NCBI GenBank assembly: GCA_020347645.1
Contig: CP070736.1
Span: 176,626-240,625 of the forward strand
Reading direction: 5' to 3'
DNA length: 64,000 bases
Source: Methanobacteriota archaeon
GTDB taxonomy: Archaea; Thermoplasmatota; Thermoplasmata; UBA10834
Position numbers and translations under genes: made by a program. The notes under the pieces were generated by a model. That model saw only the letters and a list, made by a program, of their open reading frames with translations, had not been told where the DNA came from and made no database searches. This document shows positions 8,614 to 16,214 of this stretch, in pieces. Every line of letters starts with the position of its first letter. Positions within the stretch are counted from its first letter, which is position 1.

Positions 8614-8982
8614 GTGTATGGCACAGCAGACCAAGAGCTCGGCATCGCTCAGATTCTGACGGACCAGTACAACATGAATATTCTAGCAGCGACGAGCTAC
8701 AAGGCAAGGAGCGCCAGAGAACTTGCCTTCATGTTCGACATACCGCTAGCGAGTTGTTACAGGAAGCTGAGGGAACTATCTGCCGCCAACCTGGTGGAGC
8801 AGGACGGAAGCGAGCTGACTGCAGATGGTAAGCGATACAAGGTGTACAGGTCTAGGATAGGAAGCGTCACCCTGATCTACGAGAAGGGCATGCTCCATCT
8901 GAAGCTCGATCTTAACCATAGGTCGGCTCCGGTGGAGATCTCACAGAACATGGCCACTCCCAAGCCGAGAGAGATATTATAG
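8614..8982 (+). CDS. Winged-helix protein B, paralogue of the 7966-8307 gene
   Basis: 122 residues with the same layout as protein A: N-terminal helices, HTH (ARELAFMFDIPLASCYRKL), wing, and a C-terminal strand pair (MLHLKLDLN). The start is uncertain: GTG 8614 is the first conventional start in frame, but the frame is open further back, and a purine-rich GGGAGGG lies at 8583-8589. The next genes downstream are the archaellin and the rest of the archaellum, so this is a candidate local regulator. DNA target unknown. Confidence 0.75.
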   Translation: MYGTADQELGIAQILTDQYNMNILAATSYKARSARELAFMFDIPLASCYRKLRELSAANLVEQDGSELTADGKRYKVYRSRIGSVTLIYEKGMLHLKLDLNHRSAPVEISQNMATPKPREIL

Positions 8983-9386
8983 GCATTAGGCCGTTTGTCC
9001 ATTGAGGACGCGTCGCAACAGACCGTTCACCATCGCCATCGCTCAGCCTGAGGCATCGAAGTACAGATCAGACCAGGTCATTTTCTGCGGAGACAATCAC
9101 GACGCAACCCTTTTCTATCGAGCATGATAATCAATCATTGCTTTCAAAGGTGCGAATATTCCTTTGAGCGCAACGTCAGGACTATCCACAGGGCATGTAG
9201 GGTTCTCTCGGGAGTGAGAGAGCCAGAAGAACAGTGCAGGTAGGCCGGACGCGGTTTCTTACATACAGGCGTTCGACGGAATCCCCAAGGATTTCTGCTA
9301 CGCCAGCGAAGGCATCGCAATCCGTGAATATCGATACATCCATCGATTCCGGCCATTAATCCGCGAACAAATAGAGGAGGAATGAG
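8983..9386 (+). other. Intergenic leader before the first archaellin
   Basis: No convincing gene. It holds repeat copy 1 (9181-9200) with its hairpins, a weak TATA-like TTCTTACATACA at about 9256-9267, and a strong ribosome site GAGGAGGAATGAG just before ATG 9387. Short open frames on the minus strand have no family features. Confidence 0.6.
9144..9224 (+). repeat. Archaellin-upstream repeat, copy 1 with flanking hairpins
   Basis: The core ACTATCCACAGGGCATGTAG occupies 9181-9200. It is followed directly by a 9-bp stem, GGTTCTCTC (9201-9209) with GAGAGAGCC (9216-9224), loop GGGAGT, one G-T pair. Upstream, CAAAGG and CCTTTG (about 9145-9166) can form another stem. The same 20 bases recur at 10731-10750 and, inverted, at 12764-12783, always before an archaellin-type gene. 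Could be a structured leader RNA, a regulator site or a recombination site. Confidence 0.85.
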
Positions 9387-10001
9387 ATGGAGAAGATTTC
9401 CAAGCCGAGGAAGGCAAGGATGGACGAGAGAGCAGAGATGGGAGTGGGAACGCTTCTCATCTTCATCGCAATGATCCTAGTCGCAGCGGTCGCTGCGGGC
9501 GTGCTCGTTCAAACAGCCTATCAGCTTCAACAACAGGCGGAGACAACGGGCGAACATGCGCTGATGGAGATTGCGACAGGGCTGAGAACGCTGGCGACGT
9601 ACGGTGTTACCGACGCAAACCTGACGACTATAACGGACTTGTATCTAAAGGTCGCCTTGTCTGCCGGTAGTCCGGTGATAAACCTCGCAGACGTCGTGAT
9701 AGAGATATCCACGGGAACCGTGGACGACACTTTGTCGTTCTCAAACAACGGCTCTGCTGCTGGAACATACGAGGCGTCCCAGCTTAGAGACACATACCCA
9801 TCGGACATATGGACTTCGACCGATGCTGGAATAACGCAGGGAGATATTGCCCTTATACACGTAAACCTAACGGCTAATGGGATGGGGCTGGTAACGCAGC
9901 AAACTGTTAATCTCCTAATCATCCCGAAGCACGGCATTCCGACATACGTCGACATAACCACGCCTTCCGTGTACTCGAACATATATGAGATACTGACATG
10001 A
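9387..10001 (+). CDS. arlB: Archaellin (archaellum filament subunit) 1
   Basis: 204 residues. The class III signal peptide ends ...[16 protein letters not shown], cleaved after Gly by the prepilin peptidase ArlK/PibD, followed by the hydrophobic assembly helix (about 16-45) ending [12 protein letters not shown]. The outer beta domain follows, with [20 protein letters not shown] and the C-terminal [16 protein letters not shown] shared with the archaellin at 13122-13754. Subunits are assembled by ArlH/I/J into the rotating filament. GGAGG lies 8 bases before ATG. Its stop overlaps the ArlE-like gene (ATGA), so the two are translationally coupled. Repeat copy 1 precedes it. Confidence 0.95.
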   Translation: MEKISKPRKARMDERAEMGVGTLLIFIAMILVAAVAAGVLVQTAYQLQQQAETTGEHALMEIATGLRTLATYGVTDANLTTITDLYLKVALSAGSPVINLADVVIEISTGTVDDTLSFSNNGSAAGTYEASQLRDTYPSDIWTSTDAGITQGDIALIHVNLTANGMGLVTQQTVNLLIIPKHGIPTYVDITTPSVYSNIYEILT

Positions 10002-10507
10002 ACGACCAGTATGAATCAGAAGAGGAAGAGGACGAATTTGTAGAGCAGCCTCCTTCGGTCCTAGAGAGGATTGTGGTCGACTCCAGGACCAACTTGGTCA
10101 CGATGAGGTGGATAGGGTTCCTCATCGACAAGGCTGGTCTGGAGGCACTCCCCGAGCTCTTCCGATATTACTGCAGCATAGGCTGGATCAGTGAAGAGGT
10201 CGAGATTCACCTGTCGACGGTGGCGGACGGATTGAAAGCCCCGATACACGAGGACGAACCGGAACTCGTCTACGAGGAGATAGAGGATCGGAACATACTG
10301 GTGACGAAGACCGGTGTCAAGAAGAAGCCCAAGAAGGGTGAAGTCGATTCTGCCGATGACTGGAGACTGACGCCTGAAGACCATCTGAAGTCATGGCTGT
10401 TCATACTCGAGATAGCCGGAATCGGAACCGATAAGAACCTCTGGTACGAACTCAGACAGAAGATGGATTTCCTCGAAAGAGGGCTTGACGAGTATTGCCA
10501 GATATGA
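9998..10507 (+). CDS. ArlD/E-domain (FlaE-like) protein, second copy beside archaellin 1
   Basis: 169 residues: an acidic N-terminus ([14 protein letters not shown]), then the FlaD/E domain with [22 protein letters not shown] and the C-terminal signature [20 protein letters not shown]. The same signature ends the ArlC/D/E fusion at 13868-15016. ArlC/D/E form the cytosolic ring that links the motor to chemotaxis (CheF) in euryarchaea. The start ATG overlaps the archaellin 1 stop by four bases. A stand-alone ArlE copy paired with one archaellin is unusual. It may form an alternative ring component or be a duplicate in transit (inference). Confidence 0.88.
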   Translation: MNDQYESEEEEDEFVEQPPSVLERIVVDSRTNLVTMRWIGFLIDKAGLEALPELFRYYCSIGWISEEVEIHLSTVADGLKAPIHEDEPELVYEEIEDRNILVTKTGVKKKPKKGEVDSADDWRLTPEDHLKSWLFILEIAGIGTDKNLWYELRQKMDFLERGLDEYCQI

Positions 10508-10674
10508 GATTTCCATATGCATATGTTGACAAGCGGTGATGGAACTTGCGAGAAGGGACGGACACAGGGCATCTACAGTGTTGGAAGCGGGGGCATGGTG
10601 TTTTGACACGCCCTCCCTCGCTCATCCATGCTTGTCACAACGAGATTTTCTCGTTTGAAAATCACGGCTGATGG

Positions 10675-10688
10675 TCTTAAATAAACAT
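10675..10688 (+). promoter_or_regulatory. TATA box before repeat copy 2 and the FN3 archaellin
   Basis: TCTTAAATAAACAT is a good archaeal box A. The expected start near 10705-10710 coincides with the first arm of the hairpin (GCCTC 10710-10714) that precedes repeat copy 2, so the repeat and its hairpins would sit at the 5' end of the FN3-archaellin mRNA. Confidence 0.55.
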
Positions 10689-10709
10689 CACGCAGATAAG
10701 TTGTCAGAA

Positions 10710-10801
10710 GCCTCCAACGCATCTCGAGGCACTATCCACAGGGCATGTAGACTGTAGACTCTCGTCTGCCGGACGAGAGTCAAGGCCGCCTCCGAAGGCG
10801 G
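10710..10801 (+). repeat. Archaellin-upstream repeat, copy 2 with three hairpins
   Basis: The order is: stem GCCTC/GAGGC (10710-10714 with 10726-10730), core ACTATCCACAGGGCATGTAG (10731-10750), a perfect 10-bp stem GACTCTCGTC/GACGAGAGTC (10757-10766 with 10772-10781, loop TGCCG), then CCGCCT/AGGCGG (10786-10791 with 10796-10801, loop CCGA). Bases 10726-10752 are the exact reverse complement of 12761-12787, giving a perfect 27-bp inverted repeat around the FN3-archaellin gene. The remaining stretch to 10884 holds only the ribosome site AGGAGAG (10871-10877). Confidence 0.9.
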
Positions 10802-10884
10802 ACCGTTTCTGATAGCGCCTTAGCTTTGGGGACTCATTGAAAGGAGCGCGTACAGTCCCATGCCCTATGCCAGGAGAGATATGG

Positions 10885-12603
10885 ATGGGGCTTGTGAAGC
10901 TCAGCAGGGATTTGCGCAAAGATGAAGAGGCCGACATAGGTATCGGCACACTGATCATTTTCATAGCTATTGTCCTGGTCTCCGCTATCGCTGCGTCGCT
11001 CATGTTGTACGCCGCAGCGCTTCTGCAACAGCAGGCACAAAAGACCGTCGATGATTCTGTGTCCGAAGTGTCAGGTGGGATATCAATCGTAAACGTCGCC
11101 GGAGACAGGAATCCGGACGGTGCAGACACATCCATCGTATCTGGCTATATGCCTGCAAGAGATAATCAGGAGCCTATCGGCGGAGTGCTGCGGAACACGA
11201 CCGTAACAAGCGACGGCGTCTCGCCTCTTGGCGTTATTCTAAACTGGACTTCGGCAATGGACTACGGCTCAGGCCTTGCGGAGGAGATAGTTTACAGGAC
11301 TTCTGTCTACGACCCTACGAATCCGGACACATTCAATGAGCAAGTGGCGAGGAATAGGTTGCTGACCATCGAGCAGTTGGGTCCGACGTATGAGTTGGCG
11401 CGTCTGAGTCCCGAACCAGGGGCCAATGTACAGTACATCGATTATACAGTGCGAGACGACAACTCGACATCCTATGCCTACTCTATCGTCGGCGTGGACC
11501 GTGCCGGTAACAGAGCCCTATATGCCTCAATCGACAGTTCGGCGTCAACTGACGACACGACCCAGGACGAGGACCTCACTGTCCCGATAGGAGGATCGAT
11601 GACCAACACCGCAGCCGTTGACGACTATAGTGTAATAGTATTCTGGGTCCCTGCGTCTGACGCAGACAGTGGTATATCGAAACAAGAACTGTATCGGGGA
11701 GAATACCCACTGGCTCCGACGACTACCGCAATTCAGGAGGGAAGAACGGTTCTGTCACTCCCCACCTCAACATTACTGTTAGTATTCAACGACACTGCAT
11801 CTAGCTATGTAGATGCTCCGCCTGCACCGGGCAACTATGTGTATTTCGTGATCTCATACGACAAATCCGGCAACGAGCTGATGCTCGGAACGCTGTCGTA
11901 CACGTCTTCAACCGCCGATCAACTTCCTCCTACTGCTGCTGAAGAGGTGGCGGCACGGCAGGACGTCTTGTCCGTCGCGATCACCTGGGATGCGGCGACT
12001 GATGCGGAGACCATCGTTGCCACGTATCTTGTGTTCAGAGGTTCGACATGCTCTCAGCTAGACAGTGTCGAGGAACTCATGGCGATGACCCCTCTAGCGG
12101 AACTTGACGCAGGACAACGCGCATATTCGGACTACGCTGGAGCGACGGGCTGCCTATACTACTACGTCGTTGTCGCAGTAGATCTTGCTGGCAACTACGC
12201 GTTGCCTGTCACGCCCTCGAACACCGTCCAGATGATAGAGGTCAAGGTGGAGACCGTGCCTGGCAGCAAGCCGATACTATTCACATCCCTGATGATAGAG
12301 ATAACCGACGGAGAGACTGATGTGACTCTGTCGTTCAACGCCGGGACGTGGGGCCCTGAAGGCGCGGACTCGTATAGGTACTCGGTCGAGATACTGAGGG
12401 ATTCCGACGGCGTCTTCGCCGACACCTATTCGCTATGCGACAGCGGTCTTGTGAAGATATTCATCGACGCCGGCGAAGTCGGTTTGAACCTATACGCCCA
12501 ATCCTCTTTTTCCATGAAATTCATCCCCACGATAGGGCAGCCAACTCTGGAGGAGTGTCAGATCCCGTACCTCGGATCGTATCGGTACATCAACTTGGTC
12601 TGA
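10885..12603 (+). CDS. Archaellin-like protein carrying three FN3-like units
   Basis: 572 residues, almost three times an archaellin. The N-terminus is a class III signal and assembly helix (EEADIG/IGTLIIFIAIVLVSA). The C-terminal 120 residues (from VKVETVPGSKPILF at about 452) follow the outer domain of the two neighbouring archaellins strand by strand (LMIEITDGETDVTLSF, GLVKIFIDAGEVG, SFSMKFIPTIGQPTLEECQI). Between them lie three fibronectin-III-like units, each starting with a V-I/V-x-W strand and ending in a Y-x-V-x-D-x-AGN-type strand: about 110-206 (VDRAGNRA), 240-330 (YDKSGNEL) and 350-437 (VDLAGNYA). ATG 10885 follows AGGAGAG. Possibly a decorated minor filament, cap or adhesive archaellin (inference). 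Confidence 0.88.
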   Translation: MGLVKLSRDLRKDEEADIGIGTLIIFIAIVLVSAIAASLMLYAAALLQQQAQKTVDDSVSEVSGGISIVNVAGDRNPDGADTSIVSGYMPARDNQEPIGGVLRNTTVTSDGVSPLGVILNWTSAMDYGSGLAEEIVYRTSVYDPTNPDTFNEQVARNRLLTIEQLGPTYELARLSPEPGANVQYIDYTVRDDNSTSYAYSIVGVDRAGNRALYASIDSSASTDDTTQDEDLTVPIGGSMTNTAAVDDYSVIVFWVPASDADSGISKQELYRGEYPLAPTTTAIQEGRTVLSLPTSTLLLVFNDTASSYVDAPPAPGNYVYFVISYDKSGNELMLGTLSYTSSTADQLPPTAAEEVAARQDVLSVAITWDAATDAETIVATYLVFRGSTCSQLDSVEELMAMTPLAELDAGQRAYSDYAGATGCLYYYVVVAVDLAGNYALPVTPSNTVQMIEVKVETVPGSKPILFTSLMIEITDGETDVTLSFNAGTWGPEGADSYRYSVEILRDSDGVFADTYSLCDSGLVKIFIDAGEVGLNLYAQSSFSMKFIPTIGQPTLEECQIPYLGSYRYINLV

Positions 12604-12722
12604 GGCTGATGAGCCGGTCTGAGCGCAGTAAGTCACGTCGCATCAGTCAGGTCCAGATGTCGTGCGCGAATCAGGCATGAGAATCAAGCATAGTAATCCC
12701 CATGGATATTTGTATAATAGTC

Positions 12723-12737
12723 TTTAAGATATATTTA
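12723..12737 (+). promoter_or_regulatory. Strong TATA box before repeat copy 3
   Basis: TTTAAGATATATTTA is one of the best box A matches in the window. The predicted start at about 12755 lies at the first base pairs of the outer stem (12753-12760) of repeat copy 3, suggesting the element is transcribed as the 5' end of an RNA on the plus strand. Confidence 0.6.
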
Positions 12738-12752
12738 CTGGATAGTAGGAGT

Positions 12753-12821
12753 CGAGAGAGGTCTACATGCCCTGTGGATAGTGCCTCCCAAGCCCGGTTC
12801 TTGGGAGGTACATCTCTCTCG
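12753..12821 (+). repeat. Archaellin-upstream repeat, copy 3 (inverted) in a nested stem structure
   Basis: The core is the reverse complement of copies 1 and 2, extended to 27 bases (12761-12787) identical to copy 2. On the plus strand it lies inside a closed structure: outer 8-bp stem CGAGAGAG (12753-12760) with CTCTCTCG (12814-12821), inner 9-bp stem CCTCCCAAG (12784-12792) with CTTGGGAGG (12800-12808), loop CCCGGTT. The conserved bases span the unpaired strand and the first arm. Transcripts of copies 2 and 3 would be complementary over 27 bases. Confidence 0.9.
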
Positions 12822-13121
12822 CTCCCCGCCTTCAGCGAACGGCGGAGGCCACGATGGGAGGTGAGGTGCAACAGCCAAGCTATGAAGGATGGGATTGGTC
12901 CAAATCAAATGAAGTATAGCTTCTATGGTGCGCTACTGATGTAGCTGCGGACCAGCAAACGTGTGGTTTTTGACAACCTTCGAGTAGCGGATGCTCTCGA
13001 AGCCCGGTCGCTTGGCTGGGGAGCTTGGATTGGCTCGGAAAATCTCCTCTCCGGGTGGATGAACTCGGACGTTCACCCAGGTACGGAACCTGGCAGAGAT
13101 GCAAAGTTGGAGGAAGAAAAG

Positions 13122-13754
13122 ATGAACAAACTAGCGTGGAACAAGAGAAGAAAGGACGAGAGGGGTGAGATGGGCGTCGGCACTTTGCTCATCTTCATCG
13201 CTATGATCCTTGTGGCGGCAGTCGCAGCAGGTGTCCTTGTTCAGACTGCATACAAACTGCAGCAACAGGCGGAGAGCACAGGCGACGAGGCACTGCAGGA
13301 TGTCGCAACAGGATTCAAGGTGCTTACGGTATGGGGCACGACGGATGGTACGCCGGCGATAGACACAATATACATGAAGATCGCCTTGACTGCTGGCAGC
13401 CCAGGAATAAACCTCGACAACACCAAGATTGAGGTTGTCCAGACCATTGGCGGTGGCATTGCAGATGAGATAACACTGGATGCTAATGCGGCCTACGACG
13501 GCTCTGCTGATGCCACCACTTTTGGAATGGAAGAACTCAGAGACATGGCTCCCACGACGACCGCGGGTATGATGACCTCAGGCGACGTGTTTGAGATAAC
13601 CCTCGACCTGAACTCCACGGATGGCTTCGACATGCCACTCGATCCGCAGGAGCAGCTCTCGGTTCTGCTGTTGCCAAAGCACGGCATACCAACATACTGC
13701 GAGATAACGGCCCCTGCGACTCTCGAGGCAGATAGCGTCGTGGTCCTGAAGTAG
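13122..13754 (+). CDS. arlB: Archaellin (archaellum filament subunit) 3
   Basis: 210 residues, close to archaellin 1: class III signal [18 protein letters not shown], assembly helix ending [12 protein letters not shown], outer beta domain with [17 protein letters not shown], and C-terminal [18 protein letters not shown] 13122 is chosen because GGAGG lies 10 bases upstream and the signal peptide then has normal length; the frame is open further upstream but encodes nothing signal-like. It is followed after 113 bases by the ArlC/D/E gene. Probably a major filament subunit given its promoter strength (inference). Confidence 0.95.
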   Translation: MNKLAWNKRRKDERGEMGVGTLLIFIAMILVAAVAAGVLVQTAYKLQQQAESTGDEALQDVATGFKVLTVWGTTDGTPAIDTIYMKIALTAGSPGINLDNTKIEVVQTIGGGIADEITLDANAAYDGSADATTFGMEELRDMAPTTTAGMMTSGDVFEITLDLNSTDGFDMPLDPQEQLSVLLLPKHGIPTYCEITAPATLEADSVVVLK

Positions 13755-13867
13755 AGACACTAGCCTCAGCAAGGTCTCTGTCAGGGAAAATCCCTTAGCC
13801 TTCTCCTTTCTTTGGAGGCAAGGGTGAATCCCTGAGATTGGATGCACGGGGACGAAGGTGTTGAGAT

Positions 13868-15016
13868 ATGGCAGGCCTGTTCCGTAAGAAACCAGCAAAG
13901 GGCGATTCCTCCCGAAGGAGGTTGAAGGATTTCGAGGAGGATGCGGAAGAGGAGGTCTACGACGAATTCCAGCCAGTTGGAGGCGAGGATGATGGATATC
14001 AAACCTTTGGCGACAATGATGAGTTGGTGCAGACAGACGACTTCGATGACGTCGGTATGTCCGGTGTCAAGGAGTTTTCCGAGATCCTCGGCCGACTTGA
14101 GGAGATCGAGGACAAAATCGGACGCATAGACTCCGCACTGACGACCGAAAAGAACGAAGGCAGCAAGGACCGAGAACGGCTGAACCTAATGGAGCAGGAC
14201 ATCAGGAAGCTGCTTTCAGTCTACGAGATCGTCTCCGCCAAGATCAATCCATTTATCGATGTCTCCGACCGTGAAGCTCCTGACAAGGAGGCTCAGCAGC
14301 AGGCTCTGCCTGAACTAGAGTTGCCAGAGTCAGGATTGGACGAGGATCTGCCCGAATTCAGACCTTTCGGAGAAGGAAACGACGAAGAGCTATTCGAAAG
14401 AATGACGACCTCCAGAACCGACCGAGGCACCTCCCCGTGGGAGCCAGGAACGCCGACCGAATCCGATGAAGTAGCGAGGACCAAAGCAAGGATGTTATCC
14501 CAACAAGTCCGACGAGACTTTTCGTCTGCAGACGAAAGAGGAGAGCAAGAGGTTAGAGCCGCAGCCAGGAGCAAACACAACAAGAAACCGCTCCTGGCGT
14601 ACGTATGCCATGACTACCTCACACTCGTGCTCGTAATGCGATGGATAGAATTCCTATTCGAACGCGTGCCACGAGACAGAATCTCTCTCGTCTTAGACTA
14701 CTATGTCGACGTCGGATGGATAAGCGAGGACGTGAAATCTGAAATCATGTCCTATGCCCGTGGTGAAATGCAAGATGTCAACAAGTATATGGAATACGAG
14801 GAAGCGCGCGAAGAGGTCTTCAAAGACCTCCCCACTCCAGACGCAGCGACCTACAAGAAGGTAGAGGACTGGAGACTCACTGCGGACGACCATCTGAAAT
14901 CCTTGCTCTTCATACAAAAGATCGCAGGGTTCGAGATCGACAAGGATCGGCTAAACTCCCTAGAACAGAACATCTCGAAGTTCAAAGAGAGCTTGGAGGG
15001 CTTTCATGGGGTTTAG
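13868..15016 (+). CDS. ArlC/ArlD/E fusion protein (archaellum cytosolic ring)
   Basis: 382 residues. The N-terminal acidic linker (to about 70) is followed by the ArlC-like coiled-coil region (FSEILGRLEEIEDKIGRI, then MEQDIRKLLSVYEIVSAKIN), an acidic Pro-rich linker, and a C-terminal ArlD/E domain (YLTLVLVMRWIEFLFE, YVDVGWISEDV, DWRLTADDHLKSLLFI). Fused ArlC/D/E proteins are typical of euryarchaea; they form the cytoplasmic ring around the motor and receive the chemotaxis signal. The 3' end overlaps the arlF start by 11 bases. Between 13755 and 13867 a GC hairpin (CCTT-GCC/GGC-AAGG, about 13791-13826) precedes it. Confidence 0.92.
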   Translation: MAGLFRKKPAKGDSSRRRLKDFEEDAEEEVYDEFQPVGGEDDGYQTFGDNDELVQTDDFDDVGMSGVKEFSEILGRLEEIEDKIGRIDSALTTEKNEGSKDRERLNLMEQDIRKLLSVYEIVSAKINPFIDVSDREAPDKEAQQQALPELELPESGLDEDLPEFRPFGEGNDEELFERMTTSRTDRGTSPWEPGTPTESDEVARTKARMLSQQVRRDFSSADERGEQEVRAAARSKHNKKPLLAYVCHDYLTLVLVMRWIEFLFERVPRDRISLVLDYYVDVGWISEDVKSEIMSYARGEMQDVNKYMEYEEAREEVFKDLPTPDAATYKKVEDWRLTADDHLKSLLFIQKIAGFEIDKDRLNSLEQNISKFKESLEGFHGV

Positions 15017-16199
15017 TGTCTCAGCAACAATGGCGATATTCTTCGCCACCTTTCTCTTTCTTTTTTCTATCCTGTACAATTCGGTTAATGAGGCTTTCGA
15101 CTCAGTCTCGGAATCATTCGACGACAGATACGAATACATGAGTGAAAGGGCTCAGACGAGCATTGAAATCACGAGCCTAACGTACGACGAGCACAACGAC
15201 CGGCTCGAAATCGCAGTCCACAACACGGGTAGCGTGCCGTTGGAGATCGACAAGACCAGCATTCTCATAGGTGGGGTAACAGTCGACCCTCAGATGATGG
15301 AAATCGATGATGTATCGACGGACATCTGGCTTCCGCTCGAGACTCTGACTATAACTATTGCAGACCCGAACATGACCTTTGACGCATCGGTGAATCCCAG
15401 AACATTCGCCCATAGCGATGCAGGGCTGTCCAGTCCATCGAACATCTCGGTCGGGGAGTCCGTCTATGTTATAGACGGAACAAGCGTTGATGTCATGTCG
15501 CGCGAAGGACTCCTTGAATTTACGATAACGGATCCGACCAACCTCGTCTCGCCTGTTGATCTGAAGGTGAGCAGCGATTATCTTTACATTCTTGACGAAA
15601 GTGCCCATGTTGACAGATACAACCTCGACGGAAGATGGGTAGACAAGTTCATAGACGATTCGGCAAACACGTCCGCTCCAAAATCTCTATCGGTTGATGA
15701 TGAATACGTTTACCTCATCGACGGCTATTCTCATTTGGACAGATATAACAGGACGACTGGCGCGTTCGTCGATCAACTGATAGCTAATGGAGGGACTATG
15801 ACCGCTCCCCAGGACGTCTTTGTTGGCGCGTTCATATTCGTAATCGATAGTGCTTCGGGCAGTTTTCATATCGATAGATATTCATTGGATGGGAGCAGCG
15901 GAACAGAGATCGTGTCCTCTGACAGGTTGTCTGCTCCAGGGGACATCGCAGCTAGCGCGGTGAATCTTGAGGAGCGATGTCTCTACGTCCTCAACAACAG
16001 CAGAGAAATCCTCGTCTTGGACGAGGACGGTTCATCTATTGGAACGGTCAGCAGCAGTCTGAGCAGCTCTGTGATGGGCGTCGACGTCTCGGGAAAAATC
16101 TTTGTCTCTGACCAAGCGAATGGGCTCGTTGTCGAGAACCTCGGAACGAGCGTCAAGGTGGTGACGGAAAATGGCGTATCAGATATCATTATGCTATAG
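15006..16199 (+). CDS. arlF: ArlF (FlaF) stator protein with an inserted beta-propeller
   Basis: 397 residues, against about 130-170 usual. A transmembrane helix (about 5-26) is followed by the ArlF beta-sandwich (LEIAVHNTGSVPLEIDKTSI, WLPLETLTITIAD). At about residue 135 the sandwich is interrupted by six tandem repeats of about 40 residues, each with a strand pattern like LKVSSDYLYILDESAHVDRY (15550-16130), which read as a six-bladed propeller. The last ArlF strand then returns at the C-terminus: VKVVTENGVSD, the same ending as in ArlG. ArlF anchors the motor to the S-layer outside the membrane, so the insert faces outward. It probably enlarges the contact with the cell envelope (inference). 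Confidence 0.88.
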   Translation: MGFSVSATMAIFFATFLFLFSILYNSVNEAFDSVSESFDDRYEYMSERAQTSIEITSLTYDEHNDRLEIAVHNTGSVPLEIDKTSILIGGVTVDPQMMEIDDVSTDIWLPLETLTITIADPNMTFDASVNPRTFAHSDAGLSSPSNISVGESVYVIDGTSVDVMSREGLLEFTITDPTNLVSPVDLKVSSDYLYILDESAHVDRYNLDGRWVDKFIDDSANTSAPKSLSVDDEYVYLIDGYSHLDRYNRTTGAFVDQLIANGGTMTAPQDVFVGAFIFVIDSASGSFHIDRYSLDGSSGTEIVSSDRLSAPGDIAASAVNLEERCLYVLNNSREILVLDEDGSSIGTVSSSLSSSVMGVDVSGKIFVSDQANGLVVENLGTSVKVVTENGVSDIIML

Positions 16200-16214
16200 A
16201 GGGAGAGGAGCAGA

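Larger units (their letters stand above)
12604..13121 (+). other. 518-base leader region before archaellin 3
   Basis: No convincing gene. It contains a strong TATA box (12723-12737), repeat copy 3 in inverted orientation (12753-12821), a later hairpin CCAGGT/ACCTGG (13077-13082 with 13088-13093, loop ACGGA) and the ribosome site GGAGG before ATG 13122. If transcription starts at about 12755, the leader is about 365 bases, unusually long for an archaeal mRNA. Confidence 0.6.

Noticed and set aside
9181-12787. Repeated 20-27-mers considered as a CRISPR or CRISPR-like array
   Set aside because: Only three copies, 1.5-2 kb apart, one inverted, no regular spacers and no cas genes.
10704-12944. 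Shared peptide STCPVDSAS encoded in copies 2 and 3 of the repeat, suggesting a small protein
   Set aside because: It follows from nucleotide identity of the repeat. Flanking codons differ completely, no start with a ribosome site is present, and the stems explain the conservation better.
12963-13121. N-terminal extension of archaellin 3 from ATG 12963
   Set aside because: It would put 53 non-signal residues before the class III signal peptide. ATG 13122 has a strong ribosome site and gives the normal length.
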